Source: Taklimakanibacter lacteus
GTDB lineage: Bacteria > Pseudomonadota > Alphaproteobacteria > Rhizobiales > Aestuariivirgaceae
Length of the DNA: 64,000 nt
Reading direction: 5' to 3'
NCBI GenBank assembly: GCA_003576695.1
Contig: QOZQ01000004.1
Coordinates: forward strand, 186,001 to 250,000
Part shown: in pieces, positions 8,446-17,382 of the stretch
Numbering within the stretch: position 1 is the stretch's first letter
Layout: each line of letters opens with the position of its first letter
Notes under the pieces: model-generated
Seen by the model: the letters and a program-made list of their open reading frames with translations, nothing else
What the model was told of the DNA's origin: nothing
Database searches by the model: none
Program-made: the position numbers and the translations under genes

Positions 8446-10002
8446 ATGTCCGAAGCCCAGACCCTTCCTTCCTCAGGCGGCCGCCGCGCCCGCGGCGGCG
8501 CCGAGGCGCGCCGCGCCGCGCGCACTTCCGGCACGGCCAAGCAGCAGGGCTTCATCCGCCGCCAGGTTCCGCTCTATGAACCCTTCAGCGCCGAGCAGCT
8601 CGAGCTCATCGAGGCCAATGCCGAGACGGTGCTGCAGGAGATCGGCATCGATTTCCGCGACGACGCCGAGGCGCTGTCGATGTGGAAGGCGGCGGGGGCG
8701 GATGTGAGGGGCGATCGGGTGCGCTTCCCCAAGGGCCTGGTGCGCTCGCTCATCAAGACGGCGCCACGCGAGTTCGTGCAATATGCGCGGAACCCTGAGC
8801 GCTCCGTCACGGTCGGTGGCAACAACACGATCTTCGTGCCGGTCTATGGCCCGCCCTTCATCCGCAATCTCGATGAGGGCCGGCGCTATGCGACGATCGA
8901 GGATTTCCGCAATTTCGTGAAGCTCGCTTACATGTCGCCGTCGCTGCATCATTCCGGCGGCACCGTGTGCGAGCCGGTCGACATCCCGGTGGCCAAGCGC
9001 CATCTCGACATGGTCTACAGCCATATCCGCTATTCCGACAAACCTTTCATGGGCTCGGTCACGGCGCCCGAGCGTGCCGAAGATTCCGTGACGATGGCAA
9101 AGATGGTGTTCGGCGATGAATTCGTCGACCAGAATTGCGTGCTGATCAATCTCATCAACGCCAATTCGCCACTCGTCTTCGACGGCACGATGGTGGGGGC
9201 GCTCAAGGTCTATGCACGCGCCAACCAGGCCACTGTCGTGTCGCCCTTCATTCTGTCGGGCGCCATGTCGGCGGTGACGGTGGTCGGCACGCTCACCCAG
9301 ATCCTCGCCGAAGCCTCGGTCGGCATGGCCTTCGCGCAGCTCTGCCGTCCTGGAGCACCCGTCGTGTTCGGCACTTTCGCGAGCTCGATCTCGATGCAGT
9401 CGGGCGCACCCACTTTCGGCACGCCGGAACCGGCGCATGTGCTGTTCGGCGCGGCCCAGCTGGCGCGCCGGTTGGGCGTGCCCTTCCGCTCAGGCGGCGG
9501 CCTGTGCGCTTCCAAGGTCACCGACGCGCAGGCCGCGCATGAGACCGCCAACACGCTGTGGCCGGCGCTGATGGGCGGGGTCAATTTCATGCTGCATGCG
9601 GCGGGCTGGCTCGAAGGCGGGCTCGTCAGCTCCTATGAGAAATTCATCATCGACGCCGACCAGCTCACCATGTTCCAGCGCTTCGCCGAAGGCGTCGACT
9701 TCTCCGAGAACGGGCAGGGGCTGTCGGCCATCCGCGAAGTGGGGCCGGGGTCGCATTTCCTCGGCTGCGCCCATACCCAGGCCAATTTCGAGACGGCCTT
9801 CTGGCGCTCGCTCGTCGCCGACAACAATTCCTTCGAGCAGTGGCGCGATGATGGCGAGAAGGATGCGACGAAGCGCGCAAACGAGACGTGGAAGCGAATG
9901 CTCCGCGACTATGAGGCGCCGGTTCTCGATCCGGGCCTTGATGAAGCACTTCAGGCCTTCATGACGAAACGCAAGGAAGTGCTGCCCGACAGCGTGGCGT
10001 GA
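8443..10002 (+). CDS. MttB-family (trimethylamine methyltransferase-like) protein, non-pyrrolysine
   Basis: 519 residues from the ATG at 8443 (another ATG follows at 8446, a GTG precedes at 8440). Residues 1-40 are an Ala/Arg/Gly-rich leader; from about 45 on the sequence matches the COG5598 barrel family. There is no in-frame amber codon and the gene ends in TGA, so it belongs to the non-pyrrolysine branch, which includes glycine betaine and other quaternary amine corrinoid methyltransferases. In alphaproteobacteria these genes are widespread and mostly unassigned. No corrinoid protein gene is adjacent. A role in methylated amine breakdown is inferred, helped by the dimethylglycine-dehydrogenase-like gene 5 kb upstream. 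Confidence 0.82.
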   Translation: MMSEAQTLPSSGGRRARGGAEARRAARTSGTAKQQGFIRRQVPLYEPFSAEQLELIEANAETVLQEIGIDFRDDAEALSMWKAAGADVRGDRVRFPKGLVRSLIKTAPREFVQYARNPERSVTVGGNNTIFVPVYGPPFIRNLDEGRRYATIEDFRNFVKLAYMSPSLHHSGGTVCEPVDIPVAKRHLDMVYSHIRYSDKPFMGSVTAPERAEDSVTMAKMVFGDEFVDQNCVLINLINANSPLVFDGTMVGALKVYARANQATVVSPFILSGAMSAVTVVGTLTQILAEASVGMAFAQLCRPGAPVVFGTFASSISMQSGAPTFGTPEPAHVLFGAAQLARRLGVPFRSGGGLCASKVTDAQAAHETANTLWPALMGGVNFMLHAAGWLEGGLVSSYEKFIIDADQLTMFQRFAEGVDFSENGQGLSAIREVGPGSHFLGCAHTQANFETAFWRSLVADNNSFEQWRDDGEKDATKRANETWKRMLRDYEAPVLDPGLDEALQAFMTKRKEVLPDSVA

Positions 10003-10017
10003 GGCTTCACGTCCGGC

Positions 10018-10245
10018 TCAATCGTCTATCACACCAAATCTTCTGGGGCCCGGCAGGCCTTCCCTGTTCGCGCGGGCGACCCAAGTGCATTCAGAATGCA
10101 TTGCGTTTTCGATGAACTGTAATTCTTCCGGCGTGAATTGTTTCCGCCATTTGACGCCATGGGCTTTCGTCGCAGCCCGCATCTTCTGATACCAGTTGCT
10201 GCTGTTGATGGCATCCTGATTATCCGAGGCCTTTGATGAGCTCAT
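10018..10245 (-). CDS. Small hypothetical protein, 75 residues
   Basis: Charged, soluble protein with a WYQKM segment near residue 18 and a basic-acidic stretch KWRKQFTPEELQFIENAM in the middle; no signal peptide or membrane segment. The base composition is less GC-rich than the neighbours, which could mean recent acquisition. Convergent with the MttB gene (15 bp gap). I do not recognise a family. It is accepted as a gene because it is compact, fills the gap and has a non-shadow composition, but this is not secure. Confidence 0.5.
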   Translation of the reverse strand: MSSSKASDNQDAINSSNWYQKMRAATKAHGVKWRKQFTPEELQFIENAMHSECTWVARANREGLPGPRRFGVIDD

Positions 10246-10328
10246 GGTGCAAATCCCAAGGGTATCTGGTACAGTGGATCATATCACCTGTCATCTTGGG
10301 CCGCCATAGGACGGGGGAGGCTCCTAAA

Positions 10329-11291
10329 TCAGCCTTCTGTAGTCGCCTTCGGCGCCCTGGCATCCGACCAGGCGTAGAAACCGACACCCAAAACGATCAG
10401 CGTCGTGCCGATGGCGTCCACGAAAGTGAAGGCCTCGCCGAGGAAGATCACCGCCAGGATGATGGTAACCAGCGGCGAGAGGGTCGAGATCATCGAGGAG
10501 GCCTGGGGCGTGATGCGGCCAAGGCCGGCATTGATGAAGAAGGCGGGAAGCACGGTGGCGAAGAAGGCACAGCCCGCCACCAGCATCAGATAGTGCGAGG
10601 AGACCGCTGGACCGACGCCGTGCGAGGTAATGGCATAGTGGACGAGGCTCGCGACGCCCGCCGAGGACATGGCGATGGCGGTGAAGAGCGTGCTGCCCAT
10701 GGCCGAGATCAGGTTTTTGGCGAGCAACTGATAGAGCGCGAAAGCGAGCGCGGCGCCCAGCACCAGGATCGTGCCGATGACGGCGTTCCAGCCATCGACC
10801 GACACGCCGCTTGAGAAGATGAGCGCGAGACCGGAATAGGTGATGCCGGCGCCGATCAGCCCGCGCAGAGTGATGCGGCCCTTGAAGAACAGCCAGCCCA
10901 GCAGCATCACGAAGACCGGATAGGTGAAGAGCACCAGTCGCTCGAGCTGGGCGGTGATGAAGACGAGACCGGCGAAATCGAGATAGGCGGCGACATAATA
11001 GCCGATGAAGCCGTTGAGGCAGGCAAGCGCCACCACACGCCGGCTCGGATAAGGCCGGCCGGCCCGACGGTGCAGATAGAGCGCATAGAGGCCGACGGCG
11101 AGGAAGAAGGGCAGCGACATCATCATGCGCAGAGCGAGCATGAGGGCGGCATCCGACTTCTCGAGATAAGCGAGCTTGATGAAGATGGCCTTGGAAGAGA
11201 AGAGGGCGGCGCCCATGGCCGTGAAAGCATAGCCGAGCCACGGCAGCGGGGCTGCCGTGACCGGCGCGCTCTCGGTGGTGGTCTCGCTCAT
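10329..11291 (-). CDS. EamA/DMT-family inner-membrane exporter
   Basis: 320 residues with about ten hydrophobic helices arranged as two EamA repeats (roughly 20-155 and 170-305). Typical repeat ends are visible, for example FLGEAFTFVDAIGTTLIVLG near the C-terminus. The family includes RhaT/YdcZ/PecM-like exporters of metabolites and amino acids; the substrate cannot be inferred. The gene follows apt on the same strand after 138 bp, so may be transcribed separately. Confidence 0.85.
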   Translation of the reverse strand: MSETTTESAPVTAAPLPWLGYAFTAMGAALFSSKAIFIKLAYLEKSDAALMLALRMMMSLPFFLAVGLYALYLHRRAGRPYPSRRVVALACLNGFIGYYVAAYLDFAGLVFITAQLERLVLFTYPVFVMLLGWLFFKGRITLRGLIGAGITYSGLALIFSSGVSVDGWNAVIGTILVLGAALAFALYQLLAKNLISAMGSTLFTAIAMSSAGVASLVHYAITSHGVGPAVSSHYLMLVAGCAFFATVLPAFFINAGLGRITPQASSMISTLSPLVTIILAVIFLGEAFTFVDAIGTTLIVLGVGFYAWSDARAPKATTEG

Positions 11292-11403
11292 GGTGACCGC
11301 TTACACGGAAATGCGAGGCCGGGCTGTAGAAGGATGGGCATGACAGCCGCGCCATTCCTGCAAGGCTTTGCGGCTGGCTCACCCCATTCAGCACTTCGCA
11401 CCA

Positions 11404-11423
11404 CCTTCCCCGCAAGGGGAAGG
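11404..11423. repeat. Short hairpin downstream of apt
   Basis: Perfect 8-bp arms CCTTCCCC/GGGGAAGG around a GCAA loop. The T-rich run (ATTTTTA) is on the plus-strand side, whereas the flanking genes run on the minus strand, so it does not work as a standard terminator for apt. It looks like the core of a small dispersed palindrome similar to parts of the longer elements at 30.5 and 46.1 kb. Confidence 0.4.
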
Positions 11424-11429
11424 AGATTT

Positions 11430-11975
11430 TTAGTGCCCCTCGAAAGATACCAGTGTGTGGATCTTGACACCCTTGTCGCGCAGAAGCTTGCTGCCGCCGA
11501 TATCGGGAAGGTCGATGACGAAGGCCGCCGCCACCACTTCGCCGCCCGATTTGCGGATGAGATCGATGGCGGCATTGGCGGTGCCGCCGGTGGCGACGAG
11601 ATCGTCGATCAGGAGAATGCGGTCGCCCCTGCTTACCGCATCGGCATGGATCTCGATCGTGTCGACGCCATATTCGAGCGCGTAGTCCTGGCCGATCACC
11701 TTGTAGGGCAGCTTGCCCTTCTTGCGAATGGGCACGAAGCCGCGGCCCAGCACATGGGCGACCGCGCCGCCTAAAATGAAGCCACGGGCTTCGATGCCGG
11801 CAACATAGTCGATCTCAGCCTTGAGGAACGGCCAGGCCAGCTCATCGACGGCGGCGCGGAAGGCATGCAGATTGGCGAGGAGGGTGGTGATGTCGCGGAA
11901 CAGGATGCCCTTCTTCGGATAGTCGGGGATCGTCCTGATATAGCGCTTGATGTCGAAGCCGTTGCGCAGATCCAT
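11430..11975 (-). CDS. apt: Adenine phosphoribosyltransferase
   Basis: 181 residues from the ATG at 11975, which has GAGGAGGGAG a few bases upstream; an upstream in-frame start overlaps hemF and is less likely. The PRPP-binding motif [14 protein letters not shown] lies near residue 125 and the N-terminal FRDIT segment is typical of Apt. The enzyme salvages adenine to AMP with 5-phosphoribosyl pyrophosphate in the cytosol. It starts 11 bp after the hemF stop, so hemF-apt is probably one transcript. It may recycle adenine released in methylthioadenosine breakdown (see mtnP at 22264). Confidence 0.95.
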   Translation of the reverse strand: MDLRNGFDIKRYIRTIPDYPKKGILFRDITTLLANLHAFRAAVDELAWPFLKAEIDYVAGIEARGFILGGAVAHVLGRGFVPIRKKGKLPYKVIGQDYALEYGVDTIEIHADAVSRGDRILLIDDLVATGGTANAAIDLIRKSGGEVVAAAFVIDLPDIGGSKLLRDKGVKIHTLVSFEGH

Positions 11976-11986
11976 ATTCTCCCTCC

Positions 11987-12859
11987 TCAGGGCCATTTTA
12001 CTTCGGGCGGCAGCGACGACAGGATGGACTCGACATTGCCGCCGGTCTTGAGGCCGAAGATCGTGCCGCGGTCATGCAGCAGGTTGAACTCCACATAGCG
12101 GCCACGGCGAATGAGCTGCTCCTCGCGGTCGGCTTCGGTCCAGGCTTCGTTCATATTGGCGCGCACGATCGGAGGATAGGCGGCGCGAAAAGCCTTGCCT
12201 ACCTCCTGCACGAAAGCGAAATCCGCCGCCCAGTCGCCGGAATCGAGATAATCGAAGAAGATGCCGCCAATGCCGCGCGGCTCCTGGCGGTGCGGCAGGA
12301 AGAAATAGTCATCGCACCATTTCTTGTATTTCGCGTAGTCGGCGACCGCATGCGCATCGCAAGCCCGCTTCATGGCCGCGTGGAAGGCGATGCTGTCGGC
12401 ATGATCCTGGCTGCGCCGGCGGTCGAGCACCGGGGTCAGGTCGGCGCCGCCACCGAACCAGGACTTCGACGTTACCACCATGCGCGTGTTCATGTGCACG
12501 GTGGGCACGAAGGGACTACGCGGATGGGCGATGAGCGAGATGCCCGAAGCCCAGAAGCGCGGATCCTCCTCCGCACCCGGTATCTGCTTGCGGAACTCAG
12601 GCGAAAACTCGCCATGTACCGTGGAGCAATGGATGCCGGCCTTCTCGAACAGGCGGCCATGGATCATCGACATGACGCCTCCGCCGCCGGCAGCCCCCGT
12701 GTGATCCTGGCGTGTCCAGTCCTTGCGGATGAAGCGGCCAGCCGGATCGGTTCCGCCGATCTCGTCTTCCAGTTGCTCGAATTGGGCGCAGAGCTGATCG
12801 CGCAGCTCTTCGAACCAGGCGCGCGCCACTGTCCGGCGCTGCTCGGGGGATAGGGTCAT
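11987..12859 (-). CDS. hemF: Oxygen-dependent coproporphyrinogen III oxidase
   Basis: 290 residues from the ATG at 12859 (MTLSPEQ); an upstream in-frame start would add 23 residues without a ribosome site. Family blocks are clear: [11 protein letters not shown] near residue 60, [10 protein letters not shown] near 145 and [13 protein letters not shown] near 200. The enzyme uses oxygen to decarboxylate two propionates of coproporphyrinogen III, giving protoporphyrinogen IX for heme. It sits between trmL and apt on the minus strand; the heme-requiring bc1 complex genes lie just beyond on the other strand. Confidence 0.95.
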   Translation of the reverse strand: MTLSPEQRRTVARAWFEELRDQLCAQFEQLEDEIGGTDPAGRFIRKDWTRQDHTGAAGGGGVMSMIHGRLFEKAGIHCSTVHGEFSPEFRKQIPGAEEDPRFWASGISLIAHPRSPFVPTVHMNTRMVVTSKSWFGGGADLTPVLDRRRSQDHADSIAFHAAMKRACDAHAVADYAKYKKWCDDYFFLPHRQEPRGIGGIFFDYLDSGDWAADFAFVQEVGKAFRAAYPPIVRANMNEAWTEADREEQLIRRGRYVEFNLLHDRGTIFGLKTGGNVESILSSLPPEVKWP

Positions 12860-12930
12860 GGGCCGATTCTGGCGAAGCCTGGCCCGAATGACAAAGCGTT
12901 TTCTCGACACACCCCAGCTTTGGGCCAACT

Positions 12931-13383
12931 TCAGGGGAAAGCCTTGAGCTGGCGCAAGGCTTCACCGGTGATCATGGCGCAAGCGAGCGCCACATTGAGG
13001 GAGCGCAGGCCCTCCCGCATGGGGATCAGGAGGCGGGCGTCGGCGGCGTCATGAACCTCATCCGGCACGCCCGAGCTCTCGCGGCCCATGAGGAGGATGT
13101 CGCCCGCCCGGAAGCTGAAATCGGTATAGGGCGTCGCGGCTTTGGTCGAGGCAAGGATCAGACGTTGCCCCCGGCTGGCGGTGCGGAAGGCGGTCCAGGA
13201 GGCGTCGCGCAGCACCAGGGCATGGTCGAGATAGTCCATGCCGGCGCGCTTCAGCGAAGAATCGGACCAGGTGAAGCCCGCGGGCTCGATGATCCGTACC
13301 TTCAGGCCGAAGCAGGCGGCCATGCGCATGATGGTCGCCGCATTGGGCGGAATATCGGGCTGGAAGAGGGCGATTTCGATCAT
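12931..13383 (-). CDS. trmL: tRNA (cytidine(34)-2'-O)-methyltransferase
   Basis: 150 residues from the ATG at 13383 ([14 protein letters not shown]), a start typical of the TrmL/YibK subfamily. The C-terminal knot of SPOUT methyltransferases is visible as [11 protein letters not shown] and [18 protein letters not shown], which bind S-adenosylmethionine. It 2'-O-methylates the wobble base of certain leucine tRNAs. It is divergent from petA, an arrangement I recall from other Hyphomicrobiales. A 71-bp gap separates it from hemF downstream. Confidence 0.93.
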   Translation of the reverse strand: MIEIALFQPDIPPNAATIMRMAACFGLKVRIIEPAGFTWSDSSLKRAGMDYLDHALVLRDASWTAFRTASRGQRLILASTKAATPYTDFSFRAGDILLMGRESSGVPDEVHDAADARLLIPMREGLRSLNVALACAMITGEALRQLKAFP

Positions 13384-13550
13384 GGTTTTCAGCTCTTTAG
13401 CCCCGGATGGGGACAAGCGCCAACTATCCCGTCACTGCGACACTTGATGGCTAGACATTCCGGAAACCCGATGCCAAAAACACACCAATTCGTGTGCCGA
13501 CCCGTTTGCGCGGGCCTGCCGGTGTGCCCTTTGCGAGAGGAAACTGCCAC

Positions 13551-14111
13551 GTGTCCACAGCCGAACATGCCGATCCGAACCGGCGCGACTTTCTCTACAT
13601 AGCCACCGGTGCGGCCGGTGCGGTGGGCGCGGCCCTGGTGGCCTGGCCGTTTATCGACCAGATGAATCCCGACGCCTCGGTGCGCGCCCTGGCCTCGATC
13701 GAGCTCGACATCGCGCCGATCGCGGAAGGCCAAAGCATTACCATCAAGTGGCGCGGCAACCCGGTCTTCGTGCGTCATCGCACCCAGAAGGAGATCGACG
13801 ACGCCAAGGCGGTGCCGGTTTCCGACCTGCCCGATCCCGATGCGCGCAACGCCAATGTGAAAGAGGGCGATCCCGCCACCGACGTCAATCGCGTGGTCGA
13901 CGGCAAGGAGAAGCTCCTGGTGATGATGGGCGTGTGCACGCATCTGGGCTGCGTGCCGCTCGGCCAGCAGGGCGATTACGGCGGGTGGTTCTGCCCGTGC
14001 CACGGCTCGCACTACGACACCGCCGGGCGCATCCGCAAAGGTCCGGCGCCGCAGAACCTGCCGGTGCCGATATACGCATATATTTCCGATACCAAGATCC
14101 GTATCGGCTAA
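13551..14111 (+). CDS. petA: Ubiquinol-cytochrome c reductase iron-sulfur (Rieske) subunit
   Basis: 186 residues from a GTG at 13551, preceded by GAGAGGAAAC; longer starts upstream lack a ribosome site. A twin-arginine segment (NRRDFLY) precedes a single hydrophobic helix that acts as export signal and membrane anchor. The Rieske cluster motifs are CTHLGC and CPCHGSHYD in the C-terminal third, giving two Cys and two His ligands. It carries electrons from ubiquinol to cytochrome c1 in complex III. First gene of petABC; 13 bp before petB. Confidence 0.96.
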   Translation: MSTAEHADPNRRDFLYIATGAAGAVGAALVAWPFIDQMNPDASVRALASIELDIAPIAEGQSITIKWRGNPVFVRHRTQKEIDDAKAVPVSDLPDPDARNANVKEGDPATDVNRVVDGKEKLLVMMGVCTHLGCVPLGQQGDYGGWFCPCHGSHYDTAGRIRKGPAPQNLPVPIYAYISDTKIRIG

Positions 14112-14124
14112 CAGAGGGCACGCG

Positions 14125-15387
14125 ATGGGCGGACATTCGAATTACCAACCCAAGAGCGCCGCAGAGAAGTGGCTGCATGAGCGCCTCCCGATCGTCGAGC
14201 TGGTCAAGAGCTCGGCTCTCGATTTCCCGACGCCGAAGAACCTGAACTACTGGTGGACCTTCGGCGGCATCCTCGCCCTCATGCTGGTGGTGCAGATCAT
14301 CACCGGCATCGTGCTGGTGATGCACTACACGCCACAGGCCGAACTCGCCTTCAATTCGGTCGAGCACATCATGCGCGACGTGAATTACGGCTGGCTGCTG
14401 CGCTACATGCACGCCAATGGCGCGTCGATGTTCTTCATCGCCGTCTATATCCATATCTTCCGCGGCATGTATTACGGCTCCTACAAGGCGCCGCGCGAAG
14501 TGCTGTGGATCATCGGCGTCCTCATCTACCTAGTGATGATGGCTACCGCCTTCATGGGCTATGTGCTGCCCTGGGGCCAGATGAGCTTCTGGGGCGCCAA
14601 GGTGATCACCAACCTGTTCTCGGCGATTCCGTTTGTCGGCGAAGCGGTCACCACCTGGCTGTGGGGCGGCTATGCGGTCGACAACCCGACGCTGAACCGC
14701 TTCTTCTCGCTGCACTATCTGCTGCCCTTCGTGCTCGCCGGCCTGGTCGGCCTGCATATCTGGGCGCTGCACGTGCCGGGCAACAACAACCCGACCGGGG
14801 TGAGCGTGAAGTCGGGACAGGACACGGTGCCGTTCCACCCCTACTACACGATGAAGGACTCCTTCGCGATCGTCGTGTTCCTCATCTTCTTCGGCCTGTT
14901 CCTGTTCTTCTCGCCGAACTATCTCGGCCACGCGATCAACTACCAGCCGGCCGATCCGCTCGTGACGCCCGCGCATATCGTGCCGGAATGGTACTATCTG
15001 CCGTTCTACGCGATCCTGCGCGCCATTCCCGATAAGCTCGGCGGCGTCGTCGCGATGTTCGGCTCGATCCTGATCCTCTTCGCGCTGCCCTGGCTCGACA
15101 CGTCCAAGGTCCGCTCGGGCACGTACCGGCCGCTCTACAAGGTGTTCTTCTGGTTCTTCGTCTTAACCTGCATCGCGCTTGGCTATCTGGGCTCGAAGCC
15201 GCCGGAGGGCGCCTATGTGTGGTGGTCGCGTTTCTTCACCATCTACTATTTTGTGCATTTCCTGGTGATCCTGCCGCTGCTCGGCCTGCTCGAGACGCCG
15301 AAGCCGCTGCCCTCATCGATCTCCGATGACGTGCTCGCCAAGAAGAAACCCGCCTTGCCGCAAGGCCAGGCCCAGCCTGCCGAGTGA
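14125..15387 (+). CDS. petB: Cytochrome b subunit of the bc1 complex
   Basis: 420 residues with about eight transmembrane helices, N-terminal half carrying the four heme-ligating histidines and C-terminal half the [18 protein letters not shown] segment, whose PEWY motif lines the quinol oxidation site. It binds hemes bL and bH and drives the Q cycle in the inner membrane. Full length for the alphaproteobacterial type. petC follows after 15 bp with the ribosome site GGAGAAAGA. Confidence 0.97.
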   Translation: MGGHSNYQPKSAAEKWLHERLPIVELVKSSALDFPTPKNLNYWWTFGGILALMLVVQIITGIVLVMHYTPQAELAFNSVEHIMRDVNYGWLLRYMHANGASMFFIAVYIHIFRGMYYGSYKAPREVLWIIGVLIYLVMMATAFMGYVLPWGQMSFWGAKVITNLFSAIPFVGEAVTTWLWGGYAVDNPTLNRFFSLHYLLPFVLAGLVGLHIWALHVPGNNNPTGVSVKSGQDTVPFHPYYTMKDSFAIVVFLIFFGLFLFFSPNYLGHAINYQPADPLVTPAHIVPEWYYLPFYAILRAIPDKLGGVVAMFGSILILFALPWLDTSKVRSGTYRPLYKVFFWFFVLTCIALGYLGSKPPEGAYVWWSRFFTIYYFVHFLVILPLLGLLETPKPLPSSISDDVLAKKKPALPQGQAQPAE

Positions 15388-15402
15388 TCTGGAGAAAGAC
15401 CC

Positions 15403-16221
15403 ATGAAACTGCTCAAGACACTCGCCGCCGCCTCGCTGGTTCTTCTCGCGGTGCCGGCCTTTGCCGCCGAAGGCCAGAAGGATGCGAAGGACATCTCCTA
15501 TTCCTTCGAAGGCCCCTTCGGCACATTCGACAAGGGCCAGCTGCAGCGTGGCTACAAGGTCTACAAGGAAGTCTGCTCGGCCTGCCATGCGATGCATCTC
15601 CTGTCGTTCCGCAACCTCTCCGATCACGGTGGCCCAGGCTTCACCGAGGAGCAGGTCAAGGCGCTGGCTGCGACCTTCACTGTCAAGGATGGACCGGGCG
15701 AAGACGGCGAGATGTTCGATCGTCCGGGTCTGCCGTCCGACCGATTCCCCTCGCCATTCCCCAATGATCAGGCGGCGAAGAACGCCAATGGCGGGGCGCT
15801 GCCGCCCGATCTGTCGCTGATCACCAAGTCGCGGGCCGGCTGGTACGGCACCTTCAACCAGCTCGTCAACGGCATCGGCGGACCTGAATATGTCTATTCG
15901 GTGCTGACCGGCTTCGAGCAGCCGCCACCGGAAATCGCCAAGGAGGCGGTGGAAGGCAAGCACTACAATCCCTATTTCGCCAGTGGCCATTGGATGGGGA
16001 TGGCGCCGCCGCTCACCGACGGCCAGGTGACTTTCGATGACGGCGCGCCGGACAAGGTTGACGATATGGCGCGCGATGTCTCGGCGTTTCTCGCCTGGGC
16101 CGCCGAGCCCAAGATGGAAGAGCGCAAATCGATGGGCTTTGCCACCATCATCTATCTCGCGATCTTCGCGGTGCTGCTCTATCTCGTAAAGCAGCGCGTC
16201 TGGGCCAAGGTCGAGCACTGA
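15403..16221 (+). CDS. petC: Cytochrome c1
   Basis: 272 residues. A signal peptide (about 1-22, ending AFAA) exports the protein, the heme c site is CSACH near residue 60, and the probable axial methionine lies in GHWMGMAPPL near 200. A C-terminal helix (about 240-262) anchors it in the membrane facing the periplasm. It passes electrons from the Rieske protein to soluble or membrane cytochrome c. Last gene of the operon, followed by a strong terminator. Confidence 0.96.
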   Translation: MKLLKTLAAASLVLLAVPAFAAEGQKDAKDISYSFEGPFGTFDKGQLQRGYKVYKEVCSACHAMHLLSFRNLSDHGGPGFTEEQVKALAATFTVKDGPGEDGEMFDRPGLPSDRFPSPFPNDQAAKNANGGALPPDLSLITKSRAGWYGTFNQLVNGIGGPEYVYSVLTGFEQPPPEIAKEAVEGKHYNPYFASGHWMGMAPPLTDGQVTFDDGAPDKVDDMARDVSAFLAWAAEPKMEERKSMGFATIIYLAIFAVLLYLVKQRVWAKVEH

Positions 16222-16243
16222 ATTCCATTGCAGGACGAATGAG

Positions 16244-16275
16244 AATGGCCGGATCTTCTCCGGCCATTTTCTTCT
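16244..16275 (+). terminator. Intrinsic terminator of petABC
   Basis: Perfect 10-bp stem AATGGCCGGA/TCCGGCCATT with a 5-base loop, followed by TTCTTCT, 22 bases after the petC stop codon. Well placed to end the bc1 transcript. Confidence 0.85.
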
Positions 16276-16362
16276 GATGTCCCCGTAACGGCACCGACAA
16301 GTCGCAACGGACGGGTCTGGGCATTGCTGGCTTTGGCGGACCGAACATGCTTTGGTGCCGGC

Positions 16363-16797
16363 ATGACCGAACCCACCCAGGTACAAGTCGAGCAGCTCAC
16401 CCGCGCCTTCGAGCGGTTCACGCGCCGATTCAAGGTGGCGGAGGCCGCTGCCGCCACGGATAACGCGCTCAATGCCCTGGATGCCGAAACCTTGGTGTTC
16501 ATCGGCAACAATCCCGGTTGCGGCATGGGGGACGTCGCCCGATATCTCAATGTCGCCTTGACGACGATGTCCTCCGCCATCGACCGGCTGGTGCGGAGGA
16601 GCTTGATCGAGCGCCGCCGGACCGAGGACGATCGCCGATCGCTGGCGCTGACCGTGACCCACAAAGGACGGCAGGCCATCGATGATCACGTCGCCGCCTA
16701 TCGCGAATTGTGCCGTATCATGCTTCGGTCGCTCGATCCGCGGGAACAGGACGAGTTGATCCGGCTAACGGAAAAAATCGCCGGCACACAGGCTTGA
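16363..16797 (+). CDS. MarR-family transcriptional regulator
   Basis: 144 residues from the ATG at 16363; a TTG at 16324 is less likely. Winged-helix region at about 60-115: YLNVALTTMSSAIDRLVRR is the recognition part and RRTEDDRRSLALTVT the wing with its DxR motif. The family are dimeric repressors of catabolic or resistance genes, released by small aromatic or similar ligands. The molybdenum hydroxylase operon begins 75 bp after its stop, and a 21-bp palindrome lies in that gap, so it probably controls these genes. A structural relative fragment lies downstream of the same operon at 20843. Confidence 0.88.
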   Translation: MTEPTQVQVEQLTRAFERFTRRFKVAEAAAATDNALNALDAETLVFIGNNPGCGMGDVARYLNVALTTMSSAIDRLVRRSLIERRRTEDDRRSLALTVTHKGRQAIDDHVAAYRELCRIMLRSLDPREQDELIRLTEKIAGTQA

Positions 16798-16818
16798 ATA
16801 CTACGAGTTTCGTACTAT
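16798..16818. promoter_or_regulatory. Palindrome resembling a MarR operator
   Basis: ATA-n-TACGA-nnn-TCGTA-n-TAT, a 21-bp dyad with matching arms except at the symmetric positions 4 and 18 and a 3-base centre. It starts right after the MarR stop codon and ends 54 bp before the first hydroxylase gene. Size and symmetry fit a MarR dimer site; the link is inferred from position. Confidence 0.55.
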
Positions 16819-16872
16819 CTTGATGGCTTCCCTGGCTCTCAGTTTTGAGGCCAACCGTAAATGGAGGCACCG

Positions 16873-17382
16873 ATGGCAATCGTCATCAATGGAACGGAGT
16901 ATCCGTTGCCGGATGACCCGCGAATCTCGCTGCTTGACCTGCTGAGGGAGCGGCTTGGCCTGACCGGCACAAAGCTGGGCTGCAATCAGGGGGGCTGCGG
17001 AGCCTGCACCGTCATCATCGATGGCACGCGGGTGCTGTCGTGCCTGACGCTGGCGGTCCAGGCGGACGGGCGCGAGGTGTGGACGATCGAAGGACTGGCG
17101 GCGAAGGATGGTCAGCTTCATCCGCTGCAGCAGGCCTTCATCGAGCATGACGGCCTCCAATGCGGCTACTGCACACCAGGTCAGATTTGCTCCGCCATCG
17201 CTATGGTCGAGGAGTTGCGCAGGGGAGACCCCAGCTATGTGACGGCCGATCTCACCGAAGGCCCGATGGGCGCGACGCGCCATGAGATACGCGAACGGAT
17301 GAGCGGCAACCTCTGCCGGTGCGGCGCGCATAACGGGATCGTCGAAGCGATCGAGGAGATAATGGCCGGAGGCGCGGCATGA
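16873..17382 (+). CDS. Molybdenum hydroxylase small subunit, two [2Fe-2S] clusters (PaoA/CoxS type)
   Basis: 169 residues from the ATG at 16873, which has GGAGG 8 bases upstream; the ATG at 16861 overlaps that site. A plant-type ferredoxin domain has CNQGGCGACT and a distal Cys near residue 55; the second helical domain has CGYCTPGQ near 100 and CRCG near 140. The subunit passes electrons from the Mo site to FAD. Unlike E. coli PaoA (YagT), no twin-arginine signal is present, so the complex should be cytoplasmic. The stop overlaps the next start as ATGA. Confidence 0.92.
   Translation: MAIVINGTEYPLPDDPRISLLDLLRERLGLTGTKLGCNQGGCGACTVIIDGTRVLSCLTLAVQADGREVWTIEGLAAKDGQLHPLQQAFIEHDGLQCGYCTPGQICSAIAMVEELRRGDPSYVTADLTEGPMGATRHEIRERMSGNLCRCGAHNGIVEAIEEIMAGGAA

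Noticed and set aside
8443-10002. Pyrrolysine-containing trimethylamine methyltransferase
   Set aside because: No in-frame TAG codon; the gene stops at TGA, so it is the non-pyrrolysine branch.
11404-11423. Terminator of apt
   Set aside because: The T-run lies on the wrong side for a minus-strand transcript.
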